Below, piece by piece: positions 1 through 8,196 of a stretch of DNA of 38,487 bases (position 1 is its first letter; each line of letters opens with the position of its first letter). The notes beneath the pieces were generated by a model. That model worked only from the letters and a program-made list of their open reading frames with translations, was not told where the DNA came from and searched no databases. This stretch comes from Pseudofrankia coriaricola (GTDB lineage: Bacteria > Actinomycetota > Actinomycetes > Frankiales > Frankiaceae): positions 179 through 38,665 of the forward strand of contig NZ_MBLO01000055.1 of the NCBI RefSeq assembly GCF_001854805.1, in the 5' to 3' direction. Position numbers and translations under genes: made by a program.

Positions 1-1193
1 CGCAGTCCGCGCTGGGTCGCCCGCAGGCTCGCCATCAGCCGGGTGTTCTGTGCCACCGTGATCAGCTGGCGGATCGCGACGAGCGTGGCGAGGGCGATCG
101 AGAGCTGCAGAGTAAGGCCCTGTAGGGCCTCCCCCCGTGCGGCGGGCACGACGACGAGCAGGGAGGCGACGCCCAGCGGCAGGTACGGCAGGTAGGCATG
201 GGCCCACAGGGACAGGTCCTCCCTGCCGACCCGGCCGGACCCGGTCTGTCGCGCGCTGGCGGGTCCCGGCAGGATCACCATCGCCAGTGCGAGCACCGGC
301 GGGCCGATGACGGTGCCGACCCAGTACAACGCCGTGTCCTCCACGTGGAACGGCCCTCGTGCCGTCAGATAGACCAGCGCCGACTCCGAGATGGAGAAGA
401 ACAGCAGGCCTGCGGTGATCATCCACATCGCCCGGTCGTTGCGGGGCCGGCGAAACGTCAGCAGCAGGAGGGCGACCACGAGCAGCGCCACCTCGCTGAG
501 CGGGTAGGCGAGGGCCACCGCGAACGGCCAGCCGCGCAGGCCGCTTTCGGTGATGTGTTTCAGCACCGCGACCCAGGCGATCAGGAACATCGACCCCACG
601 ATCATCAGGCCGTCCAGCGCGACGACCACCGCCGCGACTCGGCGCCCGTCGTCGTCGAACGGGGGCGCGCGCTGTCCGGCCGACCTGTGGGCGGGCCCGG
701 TCGGGATGCTCAGCAGTCCCACCAGGGCCATCAGCGGGGCCACGAGGTAGACCGCGTCCTCGGCGCGCAGCCGGAGCGAGGTGCGGCTGGCGACCGCCCA
801 GGTGATGCTCCAGTACAACGCCCCGAGCAGGGTGGAGAGCAGACCAGTGCTCAGCAGCAGCCGCCAACGGCGCTCGACGCCGCGGCTGCGCACGATGGAG
901 ATGGCGGCCAGGGTGATCGCGAACGTGCTGGCGGCCACCAGGGTCACGCCCTGGAAGACCACCAGCCGCCGGCCGGTCAGGAAGTCCAGCGGCACGAGCG
1001 CCGCCAGGAGCAGCAGCGCGGTTCCGCCAGCCAGCCGCCGGTACGTCCGCTCGCTCACCGTCCCGGCCGTGGGCGCCGCCGGCCCGCTCCCAGTCCGGGC
1101 CTCGGCCGGACCTGGGGCCGGGTCGGCGGGGCGGCGGTGACCGGACGCGGCGGGCGGGCGGCGGTCCGCCGTGAGATCACCGTCGTGCGACAC
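1..1193 (-). CDS. Multi-pass membrane sensor-type protein, N-terminal part (runs off left edge)
   Basis: This frame is open from a GTG at 1193 to the window edge (about 397 codons), so only the N-terminal part is visible. The start is chosen because AAGGAGG lies six bases upstream. A Pro/Ala/Arg-rich cytoplasmic leader of about 50 residues precedes a series of hydrophobic segments, the first around residues 54-72 (GGTALLLLAALVPLDFL), then several more to about residue 370. The last visible stretch (LVAIRQLITVAQNTRLMASL) is an amphipathic linker of the type that joins such membrane domains to GGDEF/EAL or histidine-kinase output domains in actinomycetes. The output domain lies outside the window, so the signalling role is inferred from architecture only. 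A second in-frame GTG at 1058 could also serve as start but has a poorer ribosome site. Confidence 0.7.
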   Translation of the reverse strand, partial: MSHDGDLTADRRPPAASGHRRPADPAPGPAEARTGSGPAAPTAGTVSERTYRRLAGGTALLLLAALVPLDFLTGRRLVVFQGVTLVAASTFAITLAAISIVRSRGVERRWRLLLSTGLLSTLLGALYWSITWAVASRTSLRLRAEDAVYLVAPLMALVGLLSIPTGPAHRSAGQRAPPFDDDGRRVAAVVVALDGLMIVGSMFLIAWVAVLKHITESGLRGWPFAVALAYPLSEVALLVVALLLLTFRRPRNDRAMWMITAGLLFFSISESALVYLTARGPFHVEDTALYWVGTVIGPPVLALAMVILPGPASARQTGSGRVGREDLSLWAHAYLPYLPLGVASLLVVVPAARGEALQGLTLQLSIALATLVAIRQLITVAQNTRLMASLRATQRGL

Positions 1194-1319
1194 CTCATCC
1201 CTCCTTCACTCCAGGGTCGCCGCCCGCGCGAGCCCGCGCACGTCCGAACCTTTCGCTCCGTGACCGGGGCCGTGACCGCCGAGCGCCCGGGTGGCCGGCG
1301 AGCGCTCGGCGGCGGCGGG

Positions 1320-1505
1320 TCAGCGCCGGGACAGACCGCCCAGGAGAAGGTCGAACAGGCGCCGGGCCAGATCCTGAGCCCGTGGCTGGCGGTCGAGGAC
1401 GAGCGCGAACCCGCCGAGCGCGAGCAGGACGTCGCCCGGGTCGAGGTCGTCGCGTAGCTGCCCGGAGCGCTGTCCGGCTTCGATTGACCCCCGCCACGTC
1501 CCGCG
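1320..1505 (-). pseudogene. TetR-family regulator, C-terminal fragment
   Basis: The last 60 or so residues of this frame (GQLRDDLDPGDVLLALGGF, then LARRLFDLLLGGLSRR and a TGA) read like the end of a TetR-family ligand-binding domain: 'G.LR.D..P.DVLLALGG' followed by 'LLDLLLDGL'. Upstream of about 1505 the frame turns into Arg/Pro-rich sequence, and no helix-turn-helix can be found in any frame, so the DNA-binding half is missing. It points away from the alcohol dehydrogenase at 1645 and has a palindrome between them, which suggests it once was the divergent regulator of that gene. The family call rests on pattern recognition of a short segment. Confidence 0.5.
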
Positions 1506-1572
1506 GTCCGCTGCGCGCCCGGGAAGTGGCGGACCGGTGGACCGGACGGCGTTCGACGACCTCCTCGCCGCG

Positions 1573-1582
1573 ATACATGTAT
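1573..1582. promoter_or_regulatory. Palindromic operator-like site upstream of the alcohol dehydrogenase
   Basis: ATACATGTAT is a perfect 10-bp palindrome in an otherwise GC-rich stretch, 62 bases before the dehydrogenase start and between it and the TetR remnant. The size and position suit a TetR-type operator or a promoter element. There is no direct evidence that it is used. Confidence 0.35.
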
Positions 1583-1644
1583 ACGGATTAGGAGATGGAT
1601 GAGGCGGAGCGGCCGCGGGACGGTCGCCGGTCGGTGGAGGTGTC

Positions 1645-2625
1645 ATGCGTGCGGCTGTAGTCGCTACGGGCGGACGGTACGAGATCATCGAGGTGGCGGA
1701 CCCGTCGCCCGGCCCCGGGGAGTTACTCCTGCGGGTCACGGCCTGCGGGTTCTGTGGTTCGGACGTCAAGGCGCGGGCGGCCATGCCCGAGGGGACGGTG
1801 ATGGGGCACGAGTTCGGCGGCGAGGTCGTCGGGCTCGGGCCGGGGGTGGCGGGCTGGCGGGAGGGCACGCACGCGGCGGTGCTGCCGGCGCTGTCGTGTG
1901 GGCAGTGCGAGTGGTGCGCCTCCGGTTATGTGATCCATTGCCCGAAGGTGCGGCTCGTCGGGCTCGGCGGGGTCGGTGGCGGCTTCGCCGAGCTGGCCGT
2001 GGTGACGGCGGCGGCCGCGTTCCCGCTGACCTCGGAGATCGACCCGTTGCACGGCGCGCTCGTGGAGCCGTTCGCGGTGGGTCTGCACACCGCCCGCGCC
2101 GGCCAGTTCGGCGACGGTGACGACGTGCTCGTGGTAGGCGCCGGGACCGTCGGTCTGACCACCATCGCCTGGGCGCGGGCGCGTGGCGCCCGCCGGATCA
2201 CCGCCGTGGACCCGGCCGCGCCGCGCCGGGCGGCCGCCGAGTCGTTCGGGGCCACCGACGTCCTCGCCTCCGTCGAGGAGGCGCCGGCCGGCTCCTATGA
2301 CGTCGTCGCCGAGTGCGCGGGGAAGGCCGCGCTGCTCGACGCCTGCGTCACCGCGGCCCGGCCGCGGGGCCGGATCGTCGTGGCCGGGGTGACGATCGAG
2401 CCGACTCCGTTCCAGTCGTGGGCGGCGGTGATGAAGGAGGTCACGCTCAGCTTCGCCGTCTACTACACGCCGGAGGAGTTCCGCACCGTCATCGCCGCGT
2501 TCACCAGCGGCCTGATCGACCCGGCGCCGCTGCTGGCCAGGCAGGTCGAGCTCACCCAGGTGAACGAGGCGTTCGCCGACCTCGCCCAGGTCGTCGCCAA
2601 CGGGAAGATCCTCGTCCGGCCCTGA
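1645..2625 (+). CDS. Zinc-dependent alcohol dehydrogenase (MDR superfamily)
   Basis: This 326-residue protein has the full medium-chain dehydrogenase layout. The catalytic-zinc ligands are Cys37 (in CGFCGSD) and His55-Glu56 (MGHEF). The structural-zinc lobe is Cys85, Cys88, Cys91 and Cys99 (CGQC-EWC-seven residues-C). The Rossmann signature VGAGTVG lies near residue 165. It should oxidise an alcohol or polyol, or reduce the matching carbonyl, with NAD(P) in the cytoplasm; the substrate cannot be read from sequence. The ATG at 1645 has GGAGG a few bases upstream. It stands alone, diverging from a TetR remnant. A threonine- or sorbitol-dehydrogenase-like role is equally possible. Confidence 0.9.
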   Translation: MRAAVVATGGRYEIIEVADPSPGPGELLLRVTACGFCGSDVKARAAMPEGTVMGHEFGGEVVGLGPGVAGWREGTHAAVLPALSCGQCEWCASGYVIHCPKVRLVGLGGVGGGFAELAVVTAAAAFPLTSEIDPLHGALVEPFAVGLHTARAGQFGDGDDVLVVGAGTVGLTTIAWARARGARRITAVDPAAPRRAAAESFGATDVLASVEEAPAGSYDVVAECAGKAALLDACVTAARPRGRIVVAGVTIEPTPFQSWAAVMKEVTLSFAVYYTPEEFRTVIAAFTSGLIDPAPLLARQVELTQVNEAFADLAQVVANGKILVRP

Positions 2626-2661
2626 CACCGCCACCGCCGCTGCTACCGCGGCTGTCGCAGC

Positions 2662-2766
2662 ATGCTCGGCCGGGACGCGGCCACCGCGACCCTGCGCGAA
2701 CGGGCCGAGCGATTCGGCGCCGGCCAAAACCCGACCGCGTCCGGGCACAACCTGCCGCCGGTCTGA
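2662..2766 (+). pseudogene. Small coding-like remnant (34 codons), unrecognised
   Basis: A short frame after the dehydrogenase (RDAATATLRERAERFGAG... ending LPPV and TGA) has G or C at almost every third codon position, like the real genes nearby. No ribosome site is convincing and the family is not recognised. It may be the 3' end of a lost gene, as seen elsewhere in this window, or chance. Confidence 0.22.
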
Positions 2767-2838
2767 CAGGTACGAGATCGGGGTGGCGGCCAGGCGCACC
2801 ATCCGTCCGGCCGCCCCCGCCCCAAACGTGCGTACCGC

Positions 2839-2893
2839 TCATGATCGGGTGGCATTTTCGGCGCCATACCCGGAAAATGCCACCCGATCATGA
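2839..2893. repeat. 55-bp palindromic element with perfect 21-bp arms
   Basis: The left arm (2839-2859, starting TCATGATCGGGTGG) and right arm (2873-2893) are exact reverse complements over 21 bases, around a 13-base loop. It lies between the convergent dehydrogenase and DUF1254 lipoprotein genes, where it could act as a two-way terminator, although no T-tract follows. The ends TCATGATC...GATCATGA and the following AAG recur in the element at 6519, so it is more likely a member of a small dispersed palindrome family (REP- or MITE-like) than a unique terminator. Confidence 0.75.
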
Positions 2894-3078
2894 AGCGCCG
2901 CGCCGCCGGCATCGACCGGTCGCGTCCCTGGCGCGCGGGGGTACTCCGCTGGCGCCTGGCCCATCCCGGTCTCTGGCCTGTAACCGAGAGTGGTGGAATG
3001 TAGCGCGGGAAGGCTCAGTGCAGGTGCCGGTCGGAGGTGGCTGCTCGGCCGAACTCATCGGCGTACTCGGGACCGGGT

Positions 3079-4557
3079 TCAGCCGTTGACCCGGGTGACC
3101 GGCGGCGGCGCCCAATGCCGACCCGTCGCCGCGGCGGTCGGCAGGTAGACCCGCAGGAGGAGATTGAACCCACCGGTCGCCGACGCGGGCAGCCAGTTCG
3201 CGGTCGGGCCGGCGGGCTGGGTCGCGGAGACGTAGATGTCGAGCGAACCGTCGGCGCCGACGGCGAGCCCTTCGGTGCGGTCGCCGACTGCGTATACCCG
3301 GGCCCGGTTGTCGACGAGGAAGTTGTCCTCGCCGTACATCGTGAGGGACCAGAATCCGCCGGGGCCGGCCGGCGGCAGGTGGTCGGCGGGGAAGTGAAGT
3401 TGGTAGCTCGCGGCGCCGGACAGCGGCTTCCCCGTCGAATCGGAGCGAGTGCCGTAGTAGATCGCTTCTTCCTGGACATTGGCGGCCAGCAGCCCGGCGG
3501 CGACGGCTGCGCGGGTCAGGTAGTCCGTGCCGTACTTGCCGAACCCATACGACGCGGTCCACGTGCCGGCCGGTTCGCCGATGTCGTCGACCGCGCGTGT
3601 CACGGTGGCCTCGGCGTCCTGCGCCGCCCTGGCCAGCATTGCGACCACGGTACGGTCCGGGTTCCTGCTCGGCGTCGAACCGGGTGTCACGCCGATGGTG
3701 ACAAGCGCGTTGACGACCGGCCGGTCGGCGGCCGGCGGCGGGTCGCTGAGCAGCAGCGCGGCGAGTTCGTCGAAGAACGCGGCGCCGCCGTCCGTCGGCT
3801 CCTGCGGATCGGACGGGTGGTCGCAGTCCGGTGCGGGCAGTGGCGGCGGCACCGTCGCCGGGGTGACGGTGCCCCCGCCCGTGGTTGCGCCCGCCGGCTG
3901 GGCGGGCGCGAGCTGGAAGCTGCGTTGCGCGATCTTCGCCGCGGCGAGGTCGCTGGGCCCGCGGACCAGGGTGCGCCCCACCAGCCAGACGTCCCAGGTC
4001 GGCGCGTCGATGACTGTCACCTCGCCGGTCGCCTGACCGGCCAGCTCGCCGGTCCATCCGGGCGGCACCACGGCCCACCGTCCGGACCGGCCGCCCGTCG
4101 CCCTCGTCCCGATGTTGGCGAAGGTGTTGCTGTAGACGTCGAGGAACTGGTAGCTGAAGTAACGGTCGGTGATCTCTGGCACGGTCAGGACGAACGGCCC
4201 CGCCCGCAGATCGAGCCAGGCGGACGAGTACAAGGTGTCGACGTTGGGCGCGACGACCCGCCGAGCCGTCGGCGTGGCCAGTTCGAGCTGGTGGACCAGG
4301 TTGTTCGCGCCGACCAGGCAGACCAACGAGGCGCGCGTGCGGGTCATCGTCACACCGGCGTACCCGTAGACAGCCCCGTCGAGGGCGACCTGCGCGGCCG
4401 AACGCGGTTGGGCCCGCTCGCTCGGCGTCGGTGCCGCGTCGGTGCCGCCAGAGCCGCCAGAGCATCCCGACGCCGTGGCACCGAGGGCCGAGGCGCCGGC
4501 GAGCAGCCCGAGCACGCCAAAATGTCGGCGATCCAGCGACCTCGGCGGCAGACTCAT
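3079..4557 (-). CDS. Tat-exported lipoprotein with DUF1254 and DUF1214 domains
   Basis: This 492-residue protein begins with a twin-arginine signal (Arg10-Arg11 in SLDRRHFG), a hydrophobic segment and a lipobox ending at Cys32 (ATASGC), so it should be a folded-export lipoprotein on the outer face of the membrane. A DUF1254 domain follows (NNLVHQLELATP, then PNVDTLYSSAWLDL and the SYQFLDVYSNTFANIG region). A Pro/Gly-rich segment comes next, and then a C-terminal DUF1214 domain (GGFWSLTMYGEDNFLVDN and NWLPA). The pair is a widespread family of unproven biochemical function. The ATG at 4557 is chosen because AGGAG lies five bases upstream and because it places the Tat motif near the N-terminus; an ATG 24 codons earlier is less likely. 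Downstream is a palindromic element. Confidence 0.85.
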   Translation of the reverse strand: MSLPPRSLDRRHFGVLGLLAGASALGATASGCSGGSGGTDAAPTPSERAQPRSAAQVALDGAVYGYAGVTMTRTRASLVCLVGANNLVHQLELATPTARRVVAPNVDTLYSSAWLDLRAGPFVLTVPEITDRYFSYQFLDVYSNTFANIGTRATGGRSGRWAVVPPGWTGELAGQATGEVTVIDAPTWDVWLVGRTLVRGPSDLAAAKIAQRSFQLAPAQPAGATTGGGTVTPATVPPPLPAPDCDHPSDPQEPTDGGAAFFDELAALLLSDPPPAADRPVVNALVTIGVTPGSTPSRNPDRTVVAMLARAAQDAEATVTRAVDDIGEPAGTWTASYGFGKYGTDYLTRAAVAAGLLAANVQEEAIYYGTRSDSTGKPLSGAASYQLHFPADHLPPAGPGGFWSLTMYGEDNFLVDNRARVYAVGDRTEGLAVGADGSLDIYVSATQPAGPTANWLPASATGGFNLLLRVYLPTAAATGRHWAPPPVTRVNG

Positions 4558-4922
4558 CGGCACTCCTGGGGCGCGGCAAAGAATGGCCGGATGGGCCGGA
4601 CAAGTGGGTACAGGAGGCAACGATGACATGCCGTCCGCGTGCGCCCGGCGCTGGCCGTCGTAGATCGTCCGCCTGCGCCGGTTCGACTACGGAAGGTCGC
4701 CCATCACCGGCCCCATCCACGACATCGTGGACCGCGGCAGCCAACACGCAGTGACGCGACACATACGGCCGGCGAGAGACGACCCGCGCTGGCTGCCCGA
4801 CACATGGCGGGCTCCGCCTGCGTCGGTGTGCGGAAGCCGAACAGCCTGAGGGCCGAACATGCTGCGCACCATCACCTCGAGATCGGCAGGCGGGATGGCG
4901 CGGCGCGGGGTTGAATCGGCGT
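4558..4922. other. Intergenic region without a recognisable gene
   Basis: This gap lies between the divergent DUF1254 lipoprotein and the DDN-like gene and should hold both promoters. Short open frames on either strand look compositionally like shadows. I saw no convincing promoter boxes, repeats or gene remnant. Confidence 0.5.
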
Positions 4923-5363
4923 ATGACTGGCACCGGTGGCTACGAGCCGAGCCCCTCGGACTGGGTGCGCGAGCAGGTCGAGGAGTACGAAAGTTCCGGC
5001 GGCACCCGTGGCACGACGCTGAACGGCCGGCCGGTCGTCATCCTCACCACGGTCGGCGCGAGGTCGGGCAAGATTCGCAAGAGCCCGCTGATGCGGGTCG
5101 AGCACGACGGGCTCTACGCCGTCGTGGCCTCGCTCGGCGGCGCTCCGAATCATCCCGTCTGGTACTACAACGTGCGCGCGCACCCCGAGGTGGAACTCCA
5201 GGACGGGCCCACCCGGCAGAGCATGGTGGCCCGAGAGGTGACCGGCGACGAGAAGGCGGTCTGGTGGGACCGGGCTGTCGCCGCGTACCCGGACTACGCG
5301 GAGTACCAGAAGAAGACCAGCCGGCAGATCCCCGTCTTCGTCCTGAAGCCGGAAACCCGATAG
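4923..5363 (+). CDS. Nitroreductase/deazaflavin-dependent oxidoreductase (DDN-like)
   Basis: This 146-residue protein matches the split-barrel DDN family: the N-terminal helix [11 protein letters not shown], then the core motif [18 protein letters not shown] and [19 protein letters not shown]. Family members bind the deazaflavin F420 and reduce quinones or nitro compounds, usually at the membrane face. The ATG at 4923 gives the family's usual length; a TTG four codons earlier is possible, and neither has a strong ribosome site. It converges on the hydrolase gene, and the two share a hairpin at 5408. Cofactor use is inferred from family; some relatives bind FMN or fatty acids. Confidence 0.88.
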   Translation: MTGTGGYEPSPSDWVREQVEEYESSGGTRGTTLNGRPVVILTTVGARSGKIRKSPLMRVEHDGLYAVVASLGGAPNHPVWYYNVRAHPEVELQDGPTRQSMVAREVTGDEKAVWWDRAVAAYPDYAEYQKKTSRQIPVFVLKPETR

Positions 5364-5407
5364 TCGGGATCGTCGCCGGGACAGAGCTCGAGGAATCTGC
5401 TCGGTGT

Positions 5408-5441
5408 GCGTGAGGGCTGGGACCAGAACTCGCCCTCACGC
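5408..5441. terminator. Shared hairpin between convergent genes
   Basis: GCGTGAGGGC (5408-5417) and GCCCTCACGC (5432-5441) form a perfect 10-bp stem with a 14-base loop. It sits between two convergent genes, and its right arm overlaps the stop codon (5436-5438) and last codons of the hydrolase. There is no T-tract, as is common for actinobacterial terminators. Confidence 0.55.
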
Positions 5442-6305
5442 GCGGAGGAAGCCGATGAGCTGGGTGCTCACCTCGTCGGGTAGGTCGTGCTGGATCCAAT
5501 GGCCCGCGTCGGAGTAATGGATCGTCCGTGCGTTGGGGGCGAGGTCGGGCGGCGGTTCGGCGAGGTCGCTGCGCAGGTGGGGGTCCCGGTCGCCGAAGAG
5601 AACCAGGGCCGGGATTTCTGTCCGGCGGATGTGGTTGCGCCGCAGGTCTTTCCGGTCGCGGATGAAGGCGCGGTAGTAGTTGATCGTCGCGGTCAGGGTG
5701 CTGTCGTCCTTGTAGGCGAACCGGTACCGGTCGATCTCCTCGGGCGGGAAGGGGGCGCTGGGCTCCGTCTCGTAGACGGTCAGCAGGCCCTTCCGGCCCC
5801 GGGCTCCGAGCAGTTTCTCGGGGAGGACCGGCAGGCAGAAGAAGAACATGTACCAGCTCTTCTTCAGCTGGCCCCAGGTGCGGAACCCGGCGAACAGGCT
5901 CTCCGGGTGCAGGATGTTCAGCACGGCAAGCCGGTGGAGCCGTTCCGGATGGCGCATGGCGAAGAACCAGGCGACGAGCCCGCCCCAGTCGTGCCCGACC
6001 AGATGGACGCGGTCCTCGCCGAGATGCTCGATCAGCCCGTCGATGTCGTCGCAGAGCACCCTGGCCTGGTAGTTCCAGACGCCGACGGGCTTGGTCGACA
6101 GGTTGAACCCGCGCATGTCCGGCGCCACCACGCGGAAACCGGCGGCGATCAGCGCGGGGATCTGCGCCTTCCACGTGTACCAGAAGTCCGGAAATCCATG
6201 CAGCAGGAGCAGTGTCGGGCCTTCACCGCCGATGACATAGTGCAGCGTGACGCCGTTGACCGTCGCATATCTGTGCTCTATCGACCCGTCGAGGTCGTTC
6301 GTCAT
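5436..6305 (-). CDS. Alpha/beta-fold hydrolase, epoxide-hydrolase-like
   Basis: This 289-residue enzyme has the alpha/beta-hydrolase oxyanion motif HGFP at residues 36-39 and a nucleophile elbow VGHDWGG with Asp106. The acid is in FGDRDPHL and the catalytic His in AGHWIQHD. An Asp nucleophile with HGFP is typical of epoxide hydrolases and haloalkane or fluoroacetate dehalogenases. The following DWGG and the lid tyrosine region (NYYRAF) favour an epoxide hydrolase. It should act in the cytoplasm; the substrate is unknown. The ATG at 6305 is chosen for GAGGAG six bases upstream; the reading frame extends further but without homology. It converges with the DDN-like gene. Confidence 0.88.
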   Translation of the reverse strand: MTNDLDGSIEHRYATVNGVTLHYVIGGEGPTLLLLHGFPDFWYTWKAQIPALIAAGFRVVAPDMRGFNLSTKPVGVWNYQARVLCDDIDGLIEHLGEDRVHLVGHDWGGLVAWFFAMRHPERLHRLAVLNILHPESLFAGFRTWGQLKKSWYMFFFCLPVLPEKLLGARGRKGLLTVYETEPSAPFPPEEIDRYRFAYKDDSTLTATINYYRAFIRDRKDLRRNHIRRTEIPALVLFGDRDPHLRSDLAEPPPDLAPNARTIHYSDAGHWIQHDLPDEVSTQLIGFLRA

Positions 6306-6518
6306 CTGCGTCTCCTCGCCGCGCTCCGCGCCGCCCGCCCGGCCGTTCGCCACGGATCCCACCCAAGGCTCCGGCGCGTCAGGGACGCGACCCCATGCCA
6401 CTCGGTCGGGGCCGTTTCCGATCTTCGCGCCAGTTGCCTACCCGCGGCGATGCTGGACGATCTTGGCTTAGCTTGGCGGCCTTGGGATGTGACCGGTCGA
6501 TGCTGCCGGGGCCGCACG

Positions 6519-6572
6519 TCATGATCTAGTGGGATTGGGAGCTATCGCTCCGAGGATTCCATCAGATCATGA
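6519..6572. repeat. 54-bp imperfect palindrome, sister of the element at 2839
   Basis: The element starts TCATGATCT and ends AGATCATGA, a perfect 9-bp terminal stem, with partly matching inner arms around GAGCTATCGCTC. Length, TCATGATC termini and the AAG that follows match the 55-bp element at 2839-2893, although the inner sequence has diverged. It lies between divergent genes, so a terminator role is unlikely here. Confidence 0.6.
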
Positions 6573-6653
6573 AGGGCTCGCACGCTGGGGGCCAAGGCGC
6601 GCGGCGCGGCGCCGACGTCCGGCCGGTCGGTCGCCCCGGACCAGAGCCACCTA

Positions 6654-6841
6654 ACGCCCCGGTCTTCGACGCCGACGGCACGGTCGTCGTCGTCCTGTGC
6701 CTCGTCTGCGCGACCGGCGATGGCGGCATGTCCGTGCGCGCCGGCTTCGAGATCCTCCAGCTCGGCGACAGGGTGCGGGCCGCCGCCGACTCCCTGGCCG
6801 CGGCGACCCACGGCCGGCCGCCGGCCTCGCGCGGCGCCTGA
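6654..6841 (+). pseudogene. IclR-type regulator, C-terminal fragment
   Basis: The frame reads APVFDADGTVVVVLCL, then ILQLGDRVRAAADSLAAATHG and a stop. 'APVFD.DG.VV..L.L' followed by 'V.AAAD.L' is the usual end of an IclR-family effector domain. Sequence upstream of about 6654 in the same frame does not continue the family, and no helix-turn-helix is present, so this is a decayed 3' end. The call is pattern-based on about 60 residues, and the middle part (ATGDGGMSVRAGFE) fits poorly. Confidence 0.4.
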
Positions 6842-6972
6842 GCGTCGCGCCTGCCACCCGGTGCCCCACCGGCCGCCCCCGGTGCGCGGCCGTCTCCGCC
6901 GCGGGCCGCGGGTGAGCCGTGGTGACGTGCGCGGCGGTGCGTCGAGCGTTCCGCCCAGTTGACAGGCCCACC

Positions 6973-7001
6973 CGATTTCGGGATGTTCCATCCCGAAATC
7001 G
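6973..7001. promoter_or_regulatory. Perfect 13-bp inverted repeat upstream of the LLM oxidoreductase
   Basis: CGATTTCGGGATG (6973-6985) and CATCCCGAAATCG (6989-7001) are exact reverse complements around TTC. The site is about 100 bases before the LLM start at 7100. It may be an operator, a leader hairpin or another short palindromic repeat. It differs in sequence from the elements at 2839 and 6519. Confidence 0.6.
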
Positions 7002-7099
7002 TGCCGTACCCGGTCGCGGGGCGGACTCGGACGGTCTGGGACACGCGACTGCCGGGCCCGAGCTCTCGGCACGTCCCGCCCGGCACAGGAGGTTCGGCG

Positions 7100-8083
7100 A
7101 TGTTCATGATGCGGTTCGACATGCGAGCGCCGGCGACGGGGGCACCCGCGCGGGACCTGTACGCCGCCGCGATCGAGATGGCCGCGTGGGCCGAGACGCG
7201 CGGCTGCGTGACGGTGGTGCTCTGCGAGCACCACATGTCGGCGGACGGCTACCTGCCCGCGCCGCTGGTCCTCGCCGCGGCGATGGCCGCCCGGACCTCC
7301 GCCGTCCCGCTCTCCGTCGCCGCCCTGCCGCTGCCGCTGTACGACCCGATCCGCCTGGCCGAGGAGATGGCGGTGCTCGACATCGTCAGCAGCGGGCGGC
7401 TCTTCTACGTCGCCGCCATCGGCTACCTGCCTGCCGAGTACGAGATGTACGGCGTGGACTTCCGCCGTCGCGGCCGGCTCGCCGACGAGCTGCTGCCACT
7501 GCTGCTGCGTGCCAAGACCGGCGAGGCCTTCGAGCACGAGGGCCGCCGCATCCAGGTCACCCCGACACCGCTGACACCGGGTGGGCCGACGGTCTTCTGG
7601 GGCGGCGGCAGCCGCGCGGCCGCCCGGCGCGCCGGGCGGCACGGCATCGGCTTCCTGGCGCAGAGCGACAACAAGGAACTGCAGGCCGCCTACGAGGAGG
7701 CAGCCCGCGCGGCCGGCCACGAGGCCGGGATGTGCATGCTGAACTCGCCGGACAAACCCACCACCGCGTTCGTGGCGGAGGACGTCGACCAGGCGTGGGA
7801 CGAGCTCGGGCCCTACCTGATGCATGACGTGCGCAGCTACGCTGCGTGGAACGAGGGCAACACCGACACCGCGAGCCTGTCGTTCGCGCGGACCGCCGAG
7901 GAGCTGCGCGCGGAGCGACGCAGCCATCAGGTCTTCACGGTCGACGAGGCCGTCGAGCTCGTGCGGGCGGGCGAGATGCTTCAGTTGCACCCCCTGGTCG
8001 GCGGCCTGCCGCCCGAGATCGGCTGGCGCTACCTCACGACGGTGGTCGAGAAGGTGCTCCCCGCGGCCCAGAAGCCCGCGTAG
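7100..8083 (+). CDS. LLM-class (luciferase-like) flavin-dependent oxidoreductase
   Basis: This 327-residue TIM-barrel protein has the luciferase-like layout. It includes the CEHHMSADGYLPAPLVLAAA segment, RLAEEMAVLDIVSSGRL, which follows the family pattern 'R.AE..A.LD..S.GR', and GGPTVFWGGGSRAAARRAG, the strand and loop that bind the cofactor phosphate. Family members use reduced FMN or F420 to oxidise aldehydes, alcohols or alkanes, or as reductases. The ATG at 7100 is chosen for AGGAGG eight bases upstream; an upstream in-frame ATG would place the inverted repeat inside the coding region. The TetR gene follows in the same direction after 113 bases and may regulate it. The substrate is not readable from sequence. 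Confidence 0.88.
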   Translation: MFMMRFDMRAPATGAPARDLYAAAIEMAAWAETRGCVTVVLCEHHMSADGYLPAPLVLAAAMAARTSAVPLSVAALPLPLYDPIRLAEEMAVLDIVSSGRLFYVAAIGYLPAEYEMYGVDFRRRGRLADELLPLLLRAKTGEAFEHEGRRIQVTPTPLTPGGPTVFWGGGSRAAARRAGRHGIGFLAQSDNKELQAAYEEAARAAGHEAGMCMLNSPDKPTTAFVAEDVDQAWDELGPYLMHDVRSYAAWNEGNTDTASLSFARTAEELRAERRSHQVFTVDEAVELVRAGEMLQLHPLVGGLPPEIGWRYLTTVVEKVLPAAQKPA

Positions 8084-8196
8084 CGGCCGGCCCGCGGACG
8101 TGTGGGCGCGGCACGGGGAGGTCGTCCGCTCCGCCAGCCGGCTGGCAAAAACAGGATCGAGGCTCCCGTAATAGCTGGTCGCCGTACGATCGGCTC

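Noticed and set aside
198-1457. Long plus-strand open frame (419 codons)
   Set aside because: It is extremely rich in Arg, Gly and Gln without domain pattern, and it lies over the minus-strand membrane protein, which has a real ribosome site and helices.
2888-4933. Minus-strand frame of 681 codons
   Set aside because: It overlaps the DUF1254 lipoprotein in another frame and has Arg/Gly/Pro-rich composition only; it is a high-GC shadow.
6470-6490. Three TTGG repeats (CTTGGCTTAGCTTGGCGGCCTTGG) before the 6519 palindrome
   Set aside because: Short and irregularly spaced; likely chance.
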